Shown piece after piece: positions 8,497 through 17,795 of a stretch of DNA of 64,000 bases (position 1 is its first letter; the number at the start of each line of letters is the position of its first letter). This stretch comes from Bacillota bacterium (GTDB taxonomy: Bacteria; Bacillota; UBA4882; UBA8346). A program made the translations under genes and the position numbers. The notes below the pieces were generated by a model. The model saw nothing but the letters and a program-made list of their open reading frames with translations, searched no databases and was not told the DNA's origin. The stretch covers positions 62,001-126,000 of the forward strand of contig JAEYRX010000024.1 in assembly GCA_023435225.1 (NCBI GenBank), written 5' to 3'.

Positions 8497-9450
8497 ATGC
8501 AAGTTATTAAAAAACCTAATCAAACACTTAAAGTAGAAGGAGTCTTTAAAAATGAAACACTCCCACTTGTTTCGGTCATAACCCCAACATATAACCGAGC
8601 GCCTTTTTTGGATGAAACAATCCAAAGTGTATTAGCGCAAGATTATTCAAATATAGAATTTATTATTCTTGATGATGGTTCGACGGATAATACACAGGAA
8701 GTTTTAGAAAAATATAAAGCATGTATTATCTCAGAAACTCACACCAATATGGGTGAAACGCGGACTGTTAATAAAGGTTTTAGCATGGCAAAAGGGGACA
8801 TTATTTGTGTAGTTAATTCCGACGATCCAATTTACCCTGGTGCGATTAAGACAGTAGTTAACTTTATGTTAGAACATCCAAAAGTATTGGCTGTTTATCC
8901 AGATTGGGATGAAATAGACGTTAATTCAAGATTATTAAAAAGAATTAAACTTTCTAATTATACCACTAGGAAGATATTTTTAGAGTTTAATGTAGGAATT
9001 GGGCCATGTACCTTTTTTAGGCGAAAAATATTTGATTTAATCGGTATGCGAGATCCCAATCTTAAATATACTGGGGATCTCGATTTCTGGTTTCGAATTT
9101 TTAAGTTAGGTGATGATTGTATTATTCATATACCAAAAACTTTGGGGACTCATCGCACTCACCCGGGGGCTGCATCATCTTTAGCTAAAGGAGCTGATAT
9201 GGCGGAAGAATTAGTTACAATAGTGCACAAGTTTTTTAGCTGCTCTAATATTCCTTCGGATATTATTAGATTACAAAAAAAGGCTCTGAGTAATGCTCAT
9301 TATCATGCAATTTATTATTGTGGGTTAAATATTCAGGAAGCCAAAAAACACTATATCCTTGCTATAAAATATAATCCTTTTAAATTTTTTTTGATTCCAT
9401 ATCTATTTATAAAAATGATAAAATTTCTCTTAAAAAAGTCAAAAAAGTAA
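8497..9450 (+). CDS. GT2 family glycosyltransferase
   Basis: 317 residues. VSVITPTYNRAPFLDETIQS and ILDDGSTDNT mark the GT-A fold of family 2. VVNSDDPIYPGAIK carries the DXD-like NSDD, and GDLDFWFRIFKLG the likely catalytic acidic region. GGAG sits before the ATG. It probably adds a different sugar from the paralogue just upstream, since the two share only the family motifs. A hydrophobic, lysine-rich C-terminus (FFLIPYLFIKMIKFLLKK) may touch the membrane. Confidence 0.87.
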   Translation: MQVIKKPNQTLKVEGVFKNETLPLVSVITPTYNRAPFLDETIQSVLAQDYSNIEFIILDDGSTDNTQEVLEKYKACIISETHTNMGETRTVNKGFSMAKGDIICVVNSDDPIYPGAIKTVVNFMLEHPKVLAVYPDWDEIDVNSRLLKRIKLSNYTTRKIFLEFNVGIGPCTFFRRKIFDLIGMRDPNLKYTGDLDFWFRIFKLGDDCIIHIPKTLGTHRTHPGAASSLAKGADMAEELVTIVHKFFSCSNIPSDIIRLQKKALSNAHYHAIYYCGLNIQEAKKHYILAIKYNPFKFFLIPYLFIKMIKFLLKKSKK

Positions 9451-9526
9451 TAAATCCATAAGGGAATAGTTATTATTTTTTCTCGTAGCTTTGATTAAAC
9501 AGGAGTATTCTGGAAGGGTAATTTTA

Positions 9527-10735
9527 ATGCTCAAAAATAATAAAAAATTACGTATTCTAATAGTTGCTTTTTCAGATAGTATTCATGTTGCTCGTTGGAT
9601 CGAGCAGATTATTGATCAGAACTGGGAAATTCATTTGTTTTCTAGTATTGATAGTGGTATCATACATTCTTCTTTAAAAAATGTTAAAGTCTACCATTCA
9701 ATATATACTAAACAAAAAAATAAAGTAACTAGTGTTAAAGTTAATGGATTAGCTGTTCATAATGAAGATTTAGCTTTATTAGGAAGGAAAATTTTGCAGA
9801 AGTATATGCCTAAATACCGAATAATTCATTTAAAAAATCTAATCAAAAAGATTAAGCCGGATATTATACATTCTATTGAGATTCAACATTCGGGATATTT
9901 AATACTTGGTGTAAAGAAGATATTTTCAGGACAATTCCCTCCTTGGATCGTGACAAATTGGGGAAGTGATATCTATTTATTTGGACAGTTAAAAGAGCAT
10001 CAGTCAAAAATACGAGAGGTATTATCTCATTGTGATTATTATTCTTGTGAATGCCAACGTGATGCGGTTTTAGCAAGAAAGTTTGGGTTTAAAGGACGAT
10101 TATTACCAATTTTCCCAAACACGGGAGGATTTGATATTGATACAATTTCTCAATTTCGTCAAGTTGGTTTGACTTCTAAAAGGCGTATAATAGCGCTTAA
10201 GGGTTATCAACATTGGGCAGGTCGAGCACTTGTGGGTTTGCGTGCTTTAGAGCGGTGTTCTGATCTTCTTAAAGGTTATACAGTAATGATTTATTCAGCA
10301 TTTCCAGAAGTTGAAATTTCGGCTGAATTGTTTTCTCAATCAACCGGTATTCCAACATTTATAATTCCTTTTGATTCATCTCATGAGGATATCCTAAGAC
10401 TTCATGGTCAAGCAAGAATATCAATCGGGCTTAGTATTAGCGATGCGATAAGTACCTCGTTGTTAGAAGCCATAGTGATGGGTTCCTTTCCTATTCAATC
10501 TTGGACATCATGCGCTAATGAGTGGATTAGAGATGGCGAGACTGGGATTTTGGTTCCTCCAGAAGACCCGGAAATTATCGAACAAGCAATTCGTAAAGCA
10601 TTAACTAATGATGAACTTGTAAACTTGGCAGCAGAATTAAATTATTGTCTAGTGAGAACAAAATTAGATAAAACTATTTTGAAGTCTAAGACAATTGATT
10701 TCTATGAGTCTGTAATAAAAAACATTAAGAGGTAA
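9527..10735 (+). CDS. GT4-like glycosyltransferase (GT-B fold)
   Basis: 402 residues from ATG 9527, which has GGAAGGG eight bases upstream. An upstream TTG at 9491 is in frame but has no such site. The N-domain begins LRILIVAFSDSIHVARW. The C-domain contains ISDAISTSLLEAIVMGSFPIQSW and GETGILVPPEDPEII, the donor-binding region of GT4 enzymes. The usual EXXXXXXXE is seen only in diverged form. It is cytoplasmic or membrane-associated and would extend the glycan. The next gene starts two bases after its stop. Confidence 0.78.
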   Translation: MLKNNKKLRILIVAFSDSIHVARWIEQIIDQNWEIHLFSSIDSGIIHSSLKNVKVYHSIYTKQKNKVTSVKVNGLAVHNEDLALLGRKILQKYMPKYRIIHLKNLIKKIKPDIIHSIEIQHSGYLILGVKKIFSGQFPPWIVTNWGSDIYLFGQLKEHQSKIREVLSHCDYYSCECQRDAVLARKFGFKGRLLPIFPNTGGFDIDTISQFRQVGLTSKRRIIALKGYQHWAGRALVGLRALERCSDLLKGYTVMIYSAFPEVEISAELFSQSTGIPTFIIPFDSSHEDILRLHGQARISIGLSISDAISTSLLEAIVMGSFPIQSWTSCANEWIRDGETGILVPPEDPEIIEQAIRKALTNDELVNLAAELNYCLVRTKLDKTILKSKTIDFYESVIKNIKR

Positions 10736-10737
10736 TT

Positions 10738-10908
10738 ATGATTAAATTTTCGTTTAAAACTATTTATTTTTTTAAGTTCATGACCTTTCTCTGGATTGTT
10801 CTTTGTCTTTATATTTGGATCGAGTTAAGCGAAACTCCTATTTCTGAGACTGGGCGAAAGGCAATATGGCCAATAGTATACCGGGACTATATTTGGGCCG
10901 AAAAATAA
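10738..10908 (+). CDS. Small single-span membrane protein, unknown function
   Basis: 56 residues. Met 10738 is preceded by AAGAGG (10727-10732). A basic N-terminus (IKFSFK) leads into one hydrophobic stretch at about residues 9-27 (YFFKFMTFLWIVLCLYIWI). A polar, tryptophan-containing tail follows (GRKAIWPIVYRDY). It fits exactly between the GT4 gene (2-base gap) and the large membrane protein (24 bases), so it is probably translated as part of the operon. It may be a partner of the following polytopic protein. I recognise no family. Confidence 0.55.
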   Translation: MIKFSFKTIYFFKFMTFLWIVLCLYIWIELSETPISETGRKAIWPIVYRDYIWAEK

Positions 10909-10932
10909 CGAATGTTGTTGAAAGGGGATCCA

Positions 10933-12873
10933 ATGTATTCCTTACTTTCTACCGTCTTTTATGTGTTAGCTTCACTAATAATTGGTTTAGTTTTGATTAA
11001 AGCAATTATTTTTGTTTTAAAAATAGATACCAATTTTCAAGTGAATTTATTTTTTTCAACTGGATTTTTACTTGGGCAAGGTATCTTAGCAAATTTATGG
11101 TTATTATTGGGCTTATATTCCTGTTTTAAATTTCTGGTGATAATTGGGATTTTATCAATAACTATATTTATAGGATTTTATTATGTAAAAGATTATTATT
11201 TACAATTTATACGTAAAGTTAAAGAAACCTTTTATGAAATAAAGGGTCTTTCTGTCACTTGGAAAGTATTGCTTTTTATATTGTTATTTTCGGTTTTTAT
11301 TTATGGCTTAGCCTCTATAGTATATCCCGTAATGGGGGATGCCGAAGCTTTTTATATGGTTTTTCCGAAGATTATGGCAGCCTCGGAACAACTTAAACCA
11401 CAGCCAAATTATTATGAGTTTTCCCAGATCGGTCTTTTCGGTGAGATGCATTACGCGGTTTTGATGACTATCGGCAGTCCTCAAGCAGCCAAATTTTTTG
11501 TATGGTTTACCGGTTTGGTCCTTGCCGGTTTGCTATTATCGTTTTGTGCCATAGCCAGTTTAGAAACCAGGGGACAGATAGCCGCACTTATAATTCTATT
11601 TACTTCTTCCACGTTTACTAATTTCTTATACGACGGTAAAGTGGATGTTTTTGGCGGAGCTTTGGGATTGGCAGCGTATTACTGGGCTTTGCAAACCGGG
11701 AAAAAATTTGGGTATTTGGCTTATGTATTAACTGGATTATTTGCCGGATTTTCAATCATCGCCAAGTTTTCTAATATACCTGTCATACTTAGCGGTATTA
11801 TATTGATAATGATTTGGAATCATTGGCCGCAATTGAAACGGGGCGAAAAAATTCACAGCCTTGTTTTAGGGCCTTTTATTTTAGTCGGTTTAACGTTTAT
11901 AATAGCAATCATCCCCCATCTTATAAAAAATTGGGTTTTATTTAAAGAACCATTTGCACCGTTTTTCTTTTTTAAAAGTAAGGGGGCGAATTGGGCTGAT
12001 CAAGCATGGTTTTCACCTAAAACGACCAAGTTTATTCTTATGACATATCCTGTAGCACTGGTTTTCGGACAATATCCAATGCAGGGAGGTAATCTTTCAC
12101 CTTTAATTTTGGCATATATGCCATTATTGATTTTAAAAAAGAAAGCCCAATGGTTCCTTTCAAAGAATTTATTGCAAATAACTATAGTTGCGATATTTGG
12201 ATTAATAACTTGGATGATAGTACGTCCCGCAGTAATTTCTCCCAGATATATATTGGCAACTCTTTTGCTTTTTATACCTATTGTTGCTTGGTGCGCTGAA
12301 AAGATTACGGTTACCGATTTTTCGCCATTTTTAAGAAAAACCGTATTTATCAGCCTTTTTCTGGCATTATTAATTGCCTTGTTGCCGGTGCGACCAGTTC
12401 CGGAAAAATTTGCAAAATGGATCTCCAACGGTTGCCGAGAAAGTGATTGTTCAAATGGGAATTATAAACCGCTATCTTTTATAAATGAGATAGCATCACC
12501 AGGCGATCGAGTTTTTTTCGGGGGTTATTACACCTATTACTTACGGGCTGATTTGTTGCAATGTATGAATGAACCAAATGAATCAGAGTTTTATAATTTA
12601 AAGACACCAGCGAAACGTTGGAATTATTTATTTGATCATGGTTTTAAATTTCTTGTTATTCAAAAATCTTCCCATGGGAGTTTATTTGATGAATCAAAAA
12701 TATACCCCATTCCTTCGGAACTAGTTGTTAAAAAGATATATGATCTGAAAGATACTATGATATTTTCAATTGCTGCGAATTCAAAAACGCTTCAGCCGCG
12801 ATTTGGGACCAGACAACAACCGTATCCGGCTTGGGAAGTCTATCAAATAAAGAAAGAAGAGAAAAATAAATGA
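10933..12873 (+). CDS. Polytopic membrane protein, probable GT-C glycosyltransferase
   Basis: About 646 residues with some ten or more hydrophobic spans, followed by a soluble C-terminal region of about 150 residues. YPVMGDAEAFYMVFPKIMA, just after an early membrane span, places acidic residues where GT-C enzymes (PMT/ArnT type, using polyprenyl-phosphate sugars) have catalytic ones. I prefer ATG 10933, with AAAGGGG six bases before it, over the ATG at 10912 with no site. It could instead be a Wzy-type polymerase, since none is otherwise visible. Its stop overlaps the next start by four bases. Confidence 0.6.
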   Translation: MYSLLSTVFYVLASLIIGLVLIKAIIFVLKIDTNFQVNLFFSTGFLLGQGILANLWLLLGLYSCFKFLVIIGILSITIFIGFYYVKDYYLQFIRKVKETFYEIKGLSVTWKVLLFILLFSVFIYGLASIVYPVMGDAEAFYMVFPKIMAASEQLKPQPNYYEFSQIGLFGEMHYAVLMTIGSPQAAKFFVWFTGLVLAGLLLSFCAIASLETRGQIAALIILFTSSTFTNFLYDGKVDVFGGALGLAAYYWALQTGKKFGYLAYVLTGLFAGFSIIAKFSNIPVILSGIILIMIWNHWPQLKRGEKIHSLVLGPFILVGLTFIIAIIPHLIKNWVLFKEPFAPFFFFKSKGANWADQAWFSPKTTKFILMTYPVALVFGQYPMQGGNLSPLILAYMPLLILKKKAQWFLSKNLLQITIVAIFGLITWMIVRPAVISPRYILATLLLFIPIVAWCAEKITVTDFSPFLRKTVFISLFLALLIALLPVRPVPEKFAKWISNGCRESDCSNGNYKPLSFINEIASPGDRVFFGGYYTYYLRADLLQCMNEPNESEFYNLKTPAKRWNYLFDHGFKFLVIQKSSHGSLFDESKIYPIPSELVVKKIYDLKDTMIFSIAANSKTLQPRFGTRQQPYPAWEVYQIKKEEKNK

Positions 12874-13826
12874 TTACAAATAAAAAAATATTAATTACCG
12901 GCGGCGCCGGGTTTATCGGTTCAACTCTTTCATCACGATTATATAAGGAAAATAAAATTATATTATTTGATAATTTAGCAAGGAATACCGTCAAACATAC
13001 TTCACTTTTAGAAAATGAGAACATCTCACTGACAGAGGGTAATGTTCTTGATTACAATTTATTGTTAAAAGCAATGGAAGGAGTGGACATCGTTGTCCAT
13101 GCAGCGGCTATTGCCGGTATTGACACGGTAATTAAAAACCCTGTTCATACCATGGAAGTAAATACTATCGGAACGGCAAACGTATTAAAAGCTGCCAAAG
13201 AGAATAACGTTAAGGAACGGTTTTTAGATTTTTCAACGTCCGAGGTGTTTGGTTCAATGGCTTTCCGGGTCAAAGAAGACGCTAACGCCGTGGCCGGATC
13301 AGCCGGAGAGGCGCGGTGGGTTTATGCCGTCAGTAAACTCGCCGGTGAACATTTAGCACATGCTTACTATAATCAATACAAACTTCCCACAGTAACAATT
13401 CGGCCGTTTAATATTTACGGGCCGGGGCAAACCGGGGAAGGCGCAATCCAAATATTTATTCGTAAAGCTTTACGGAATGAGGATATATCCATTTATGGCG
13501 ATGGAACTCAAATTAGGGCCTGGTGTTATGTTGATGATATGGTCGAAGGTTTACTATGTGCATTAGAGAGTCCGAATGCTATAGGTGAATCATTTAATAT
13601 TGGAAATGCCAGAGCTGTTACTACTATTTACGGATTGGCCCAAACAGTATGCAGAGTATTGAATTCCAAATCAAGGATTATATTTAAAGAACCATTATCG
13701 GCCGATATTGAACTGCGAATCCCGGAGACCAAAAAGGCGGAGGAGTTATTGGGATTTAAGGCAAAAGTTGATCTGGAGGATGGAATAATCCGCACAGCCA
13801 AATGGTATCAGGAGAATATCTTATGA
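12870..13826 (+). CDS. NAD-dependent epimerase/dehydratase, UDP-glucose 4-epimerase-like
   Basis: 318 residues of the extended SDR fold. KILITGGAGFIGSTL is the NAD loop at residues 5-19, STSEVFGSM contains the active-site serine/threonine, and YAVSK the YxxxK dyad. The C-terminal RAWCYVDDMVEGLLCA and FNIGN are substrate-domain motifs. Enzymes of this type epimerise, decarboxylate or dehydrate NDP-sugars, and the exact reaction cannot be decided here. It is coupled (ATGA overlaps) to both the membrane protein before it and the DegT gene after it. Its codon use is visibly richer in GC than the surrounding glycosyltransferases. Confidence 0.82.
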   Translation: MITNKKILITGGAGFIGSTLSSRLYKENKIILFDNLARNTVKHTSLLENENISLTEGNVLDYNLLLKAMEGVDIVVHAAAIAGIDTVIKNPVHTMEVNTIGTANVLKAAKENNVKERFLDFSTSEVFGSMAFRVKEDANAVAGSAGEARWVYAVSKLAGEHLAHAYYNQYKLPTVTIRPFNIYGPGQTGEGAIQIFIRKALRNEDISIYGDGTQIRAWCYVDDMVEGLLCALESPNAIGESFNIGNARAVTTIYGLAQTVCRVLNSKSRIIFKEPLSADIELRIPETKKAEELLGFKAKVDLEDGIIRTAKWYQENIL

Positions 13827-14938
13827 TTAAGCTGGCTTCACCTGATATTAGAGAGTCTGATATTCAAAAAGCCGTCGAAGTTATTCAAAGCGGAAATCTG
13901 ATTCAAGGCCGAAATGTGCTTGCTTTTGAAAAGGCTTTATCAGCCTTTGCACATATCGAGAATTGTTCGGTAGTTTCTTCAGGCACGGCGGCATTGCACT
14001 TAGCATTGTTGGCACTTGGAATCAAGCCGGGAGATACTGTCATTGTCCCCGCTTTTACTTTTCCAGCAACTGCTAATGTGGTTGAAAATATTGGAGCGAA
14101 TGTCTTATTATGTGATGTCGATAAAGAAAGTTACGTAGTTACTCCTGAAGCTATTGAAACACTTATTGAGATTAACCGGGACAAAAACATCAAAGCAATT
14201 ATTGTGGTCCATGAGTTCGGCTATCCGGTAAGAATTAAGGAAATAGCGGAAATTTCCAAAAGGTATAGATTAAAACTTATTGAAGATGCTGCATGTGCTT
14301 TGGGAACAATTGCCGATGGCTTTCATGTCGGGTACTATAGTGATGCCGCCTGTTTTTCATTTCATCCCCGAAAAGCAGTTACTACCGGGGAAGGTGGAGC
14401 AATTATTTCTAAGGATGAACTTCTGATTGACAAAATTAAAGTACTTCGGAATCATGGGATTGATATGGTAAATAAGCAAACGGATTTTTTACTAGCCGGA
14501 TTAAATTATCGAATGACCGATTTTCAAGCTGCTCTTGTTTTGGGACAATTGGAAAGGTTTCGTGAAGAGTTAAAAAAACGGATAGAACTTGTTAGTATTT
14601 ATAATAACTTACTCAAGTCCAATCAAAATATTACTTTACCTTTTAATAATCAAGGCCATTCATGGCAAAGTTTTATGGTGGTTTTTAAAAAGCAAATTAA
14701 TCGCAATCTCTTAATCGAAAAGCTTAAAGAGGTAGGAATACAAACAAGTCTTGGGGCACAGGCTTTAAATTGCTTATATTATTATCGGCAAAAATACGGA
14801 GTTAACGAGAAATCTTGTCCCCAAGCTAATTTATTATATAATCAAGGATTGGTATTACCTCTATATGGTAAACTTAAGACGGTAGACATAAAATATATAA
14901 GTGATAAATTACATGAAGAGATGGAATGCATGCTTTAA
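13823..14938 (+). CDS. DegT/DnrJ/EryC1/StrS aminotransferase
   Basis: 371 residues. LIEDAACALGT holds the PLP-contacting aspartate, and HPRKAVTTGEGGA holds the Schiff-base lysine (about K184). RNHGID and LNYRMTDFQAA are further family signatures. The start is ATG 13823, overlapping the epimerase stop, with AGGAGA seven bases before it; a longer frame upstream has no support. With the epimerase it may make an amino sugar nucleotide, and the following hexapeptide acyltransferase could then acylate that amine. This three-step reading is inference from order. Confidence 0.87.
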   Translation: MIKLASPDIRESDIQKAVEVIQSGNLIQGRNVLAFEKALSAFAHIENCSVVSSGTAALHLALLALGIKPGDTVIVPAFTFPATANVVENIGANVLLCDVDKESYVVTPEAIETLIEINRDKNIKAIIVVHEFGYPVRIKEIAEISKRYRLKLIEDAACALGTIADGFHVGYYSDAACFSFHPRKAVTTGEGGAIISKDELLIDKIKVLRNHGIDMVNKQTDFLLAGLNYRMTDFQAALVLGQLERFREELKKRIELVSIYNNLLKSNQNITLPFNNQGHSWQSFMVVFKKQINRNLLIEKLKEVGIQTSLGAQALNCLYYYRQKYGVNEKSCPQANLLYNQGLVLPLYGKLKTVDIKYISDKLHEEMECML

Positions 14939-14951
14939 TTTGAGGTGTAAT

Positions 14952-15518
14952 ATGAAGGCAAAGAGCATTTATAAACAATTTGAAAAAATCAAGGAAATAT
15001 ATTATTTATTAAGAATAGAGATGAAGGATAAATGGAATCGAGATTTACCTTTTGAAGAATTGCTTTTTGATAGATGGGAACGCGCTGAAAATTTAAAATT
15101 CGGTAAGGGAGCGAATATATATCATAATAGTTATGTATATGGTGACGTTAAAGTAGGGGAAAACACATGGATTGGGCCGTTTACACTGATAGACGGAACC
15201 GGAGGTTTGGAAATAGGTAATTGTTGTTGCATCTCCGCAGGTGTTCATATTTATACTCATGATACAGTAAACCGTTTTGTATCCGGTGGTAAGGAACCAA
15301 CTAATTACGCTTCCGTTAAAATCGAAGATTGTTGTTATATTGGCCCGCAATCAGTAATTCGAGCCGGAATAAGTATTGGGAAACATTCTATAATCGGCGC
15401 TTGCAGTTTTGTAAATAAATCCATCCCTCCCAATTCAATCGCAGTCGGTATACCCGCCAAAGTAATAGGCCGTGTTGATATAAATGAAAGTGGACAAGTT
15501 GATTTGTTTTATAATTAA
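14952..15518 (+). CDS. Left-handed beta-helix (hexapeptide) acyltransferase
   Basis: 188 residues from ATG 14952 (GAGGTG upstream). Hexapeptide repeats run from about residue 53 to the end: VYGDVKVGENTWIGP, LEIGNCCCISAG, VKIEDCCYIGPQSVIRAG, ISIGKHSIIGACSFV. HTHD near residue 101 contributes the usual catalytic histidine region, and VGIPAKVIGRV is the common C-terminal end. Such enzymes transfer acetyl or another acyl from CoA to a sugar hydroxyl or amine. Placed just after the DegT gene, N-acylation of its amino sugar is a reasonable inference. Confidence 0.85.
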   Translation: MKAKSIYKQFEKIKEIYYLLRIEMKDKWNRDLPFEELLFDRWERAENLKFGKGANIYHNSYVYGDVKVGENTWIGPFTLIDGTGGLEIGNCCCISAGVHIYTHDTVNRFVSGGKEPTNYASVKIEDCCYIGPQSVIRAGISIGKHSIIGACSFVNKSIPPNSIAVGIPAKVIGRVDINESGQVDLFYN

Positions 15519-15535
15519 ATTTGGAAGGACTTTTA

Positions 15536-16744
15536 ATGAATATTTTAATTGTAACTGCTATGTTTCCACCGATTCGTACCGGGACTTCATTTTATTCAAA
15601 AAACTTAGCTGAGGAATTAATAAAAAAAGGTCATAAAGTCAAAATCGTAACGGTTAAAAATCTCGATAACCATGAAGATAATTACGTTTTTAGTGTGGAA
15701 CGTTTGGCTGCATTTCACATACCACTTAAAAATTATTTTAAACATTTTCGGATAACATTTTTATTTCCACCAAATTATATTCGGTTATGGAAAATAACTA
15801 AAGAGTTTCAGGCTAATATTATTTTATTGGTAAATCATTATCAAGATATTGCTTTTCCCGCAATCTTGGCCTCAATGGTCAATAAAGTTCCATTAGTGTG
15901 TTCGGTTGGAACCCAACTGCAATCTAATAATCTTATACGCCATAAAATCCTTAATATACTTGAAAAACTTATATGCGGCAGTCTTATCTTCCCGTTTTGC
16001 AACAAAATAATTGCTTGGGACAACCAAATACTTCAATATCTGAAAGATGTACATGGACACAATATTGTGAAAAAGTTAGTAATTATTAATTATGGGGTTA
16101 ATGGAGAAAAAAATGCTTTTTTAAATAATAATCAAGATTATTCAATTCATGGTCAAATATTGGGGGTAGGAGCAATAATTGAACAGCGTAATTTTATTCC
16201 GATTATCTTGGCATTTAAAGAAATAATTAATGATTATCCAAATCTAAAATTAAAAATCATTGGGCATATTTATTATAATAAAACAACTAATTTAGTTAAA
16301 AAGCTAGGTTTGGAAGATAAAATTATCTTTACCGGCGAACTTCCCCATGCCCAAGTTTTAGAAGAGATGAAAAATAGTGACTTGTTTTTTAGTTCATTAA
16401 CCGGGAAATATTTAGGGCTTGGGACAGCGACTATCGAATCTATGTTAATGGGAATTCCGACAATTGCAAATGTGCCTTTTGATTTGCTTGGCAAACCTAT
16501 TTTAAAGGATATGACAGACTTTATTTATTCCGATTGTATCTCAATAACAGAACTTGTAGTTAAATTGAATAATTTATTATCTAATTTAGAATTACGAAAA
16601 AAGATTGGCGAGAATGGAAAGAAGTTTATAACCAAATATTTAAACTGGAATTTGGTAGCTAAAGAAATGGAACAACTTTTCATGGAGCTAACCGGAGATA
16701 AAAGTTGGTTGGAAGCTGCTGCTGCAAAAGAAACAGATATATGA
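15536..16744 (+). CDS. GT4 family glycosyltransferase
   Basis: 402 residues from ATG 15536, with GGAAGGA about seven bases upstream. The N-domain starts MNILIVTAMFPPIRTGTSFY, typical of GT4. The C-domain begins GVGAIIEQRNFIPIILAFKE and includes KIIFTGELPHAQVLEEM and GLGTATIESMLMGIPTIAN, where the acidic EXXXXXXXE motif is only partly kept. Retaining GT-B enzymes of this type use NDP-sugars on the cytoplasmic membrane face. It follows the acyltransferase by 17 bases. Confidence 0.83.
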   Translation: MNILIVTAMFPPIRTGTSFYSKNLAEELIKKGHKVKIVTVKNLDNHEDNYVFSVERLAAFHIPLKNYFKHFRITFLFPPNYIRLWKITKEFQANIILLVNHYQDIAFPAILASMVNKVPLVCSVGTQLQSNNLIRHKILNILEKLICGSLIFPFCNKIIAWDNQILQYLKDVHGHNIVKKLVIINYGVNGEKNAFLNNNQDYSIHGQILGVGAIIEQRNFIPIILAFKEIINDYPNLKLKIIGHIYYNKTTNLVKKLGLEDKIIFTGELPHAQVLEEMKNSDLFFSSLTGKYLGLGTATIESMLMGIPTIANVPFDLLGKPILKDMTDFIYSDCISITELVVKLNNLLSNLELRKKIGENGKKFITKYLNWNLVAKEMEQLFMELTGDKSWLEAAAAKETDI

Positions 16745-16761
16745 GACTATAGAAGGTAAAA

Positions 16762-17775
16762 ATGGTAAAAAAAGGTCAAAAGAAACATTCAAAATTTGGA
16801 TATTGGGTACTTGTGTTAGTTATTTTATTGTTCTGTCTTTACTTTGCTTTTAAAGAAATCGATTGGCTCTACTTTTTAACGGAATTAAAAAATGCTAAAG
16901 TAAGTTATATCTTTATCGCGTTTGTTATATCTTCATTTTCTTTTTTGCTACGATCCGTGCGTTGGAAATACCAACTTTTTTTAGAGAAAAATATCCCATT
17001 AATACAAATCTTTTGGGCAATATCAGCGGGATACTTGATAAATAATTTTATACCTGCTAGAATTGGGGATGTATTTCGTTCTGTAATAATTGCAAGAAAA
17101 TTTGATATTAGTAAAACTTTTTCTTTATCAACCATATTAATTGAAAAAATCTTAGATTTAGTAACGCTGGTTTTGATATGTTCATTGACGTTATTGTTTA
17201 TACCGCAAATGCCAAGCTGGATGATAAACGTCTATAAAATTGCTATTACTTTTATTTTATTATGTGTAATATTTTTTATTACACTTCCTTTTTGTCGTGA
17301 ATTGTTTTTGAATATTGTAAGCAAAGTTTCATTTTTAAATAAATACTATGATTATATTATTAGTTTGGTGTCAAAAGCCTTTTTGGGGATAAAATTTCTT
17401 TATAATTTTAAGAGTGTGATAATATTATTTGTTTTAAGTATCACTATTTGGTTTTTTGATGCCTTTTCCGCTTTATGTATTGCACAAGTATTTAATTTTA
17501 AAATGAATTTAATCCATATTTTCTTTTTATTTACTGCTTTGGGATTTGCAAGCGCCATCCCATCAACTCCCGGATCTGTTGGGATTTTTCAATTAATAGC
17601 TATTACTGTTCTTTCACCATTTGGCTTTTTACGAGAGCAAGCATTGCTTTTTATCCTATTTTTTCAAGGAGTTGCCTATATCGTTTCAATTGTTTGGGGT
17701 AGCATCGCTTTAATTAAGTATTTTATTTTATCAAAGATTTTTTTGACTAAAGAAGAACATCTGGATATATTATGA
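16762..17775 (+). CDS. Lysylphosphatidylglycerol-synthase-TM / UPF0104 family membrane protein
   Basis: 337 residues with about eight hydrophobic spans. RSVRWKYQL after the second span, ISAGYLINNFIPARIGDVFR and SAIPSTPGSVGIFQ are signatures of the family that includes the MprF membrane domain and AglD/YbhN-type proteins. The soluble aminoacyl-transferase domain of MprF is absent. Proteins of this type have been tied to lipid or lipid-linked sugar translocation, but no activity can be assigned here. AGAAGG precedes the ATG. It is the only membrane-transport candidate in the locus apart from the 10.9 kb protein and GtrA. Confidence 0.8.
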   Translation: MVKKGQKKHSKFGYWVLVLVILLFCLYFAFKEIDWLYFLTELKNAKVSYIFIAFVISSFSFLLRSVRWKYQLFLEKNIPLIQIFWAISAGYLINNFIPARIGDVFRSVIIARKFDISKTFSLSTILIEKILDLVTLVLICSLTLLFIPQMPSWMINVYKIAITFILLCVIFFITLPFCRELFLNIVSKVSFLNKYYDYIISLVSKAFLGIKFLYNFKSVIILFVLSITIWFFDAFSALCIAQVFNFKMNLIHIFFLFTALGFASAIPSTPGSVGIFQLIAITVLSPFGFLREQALLFILFFQGVAYIVSIVWGSIALIKYFILSKIFLTKEEHLDIL

Positions 17776-17795
17776 TATATTAGGAGGGATTGTTA

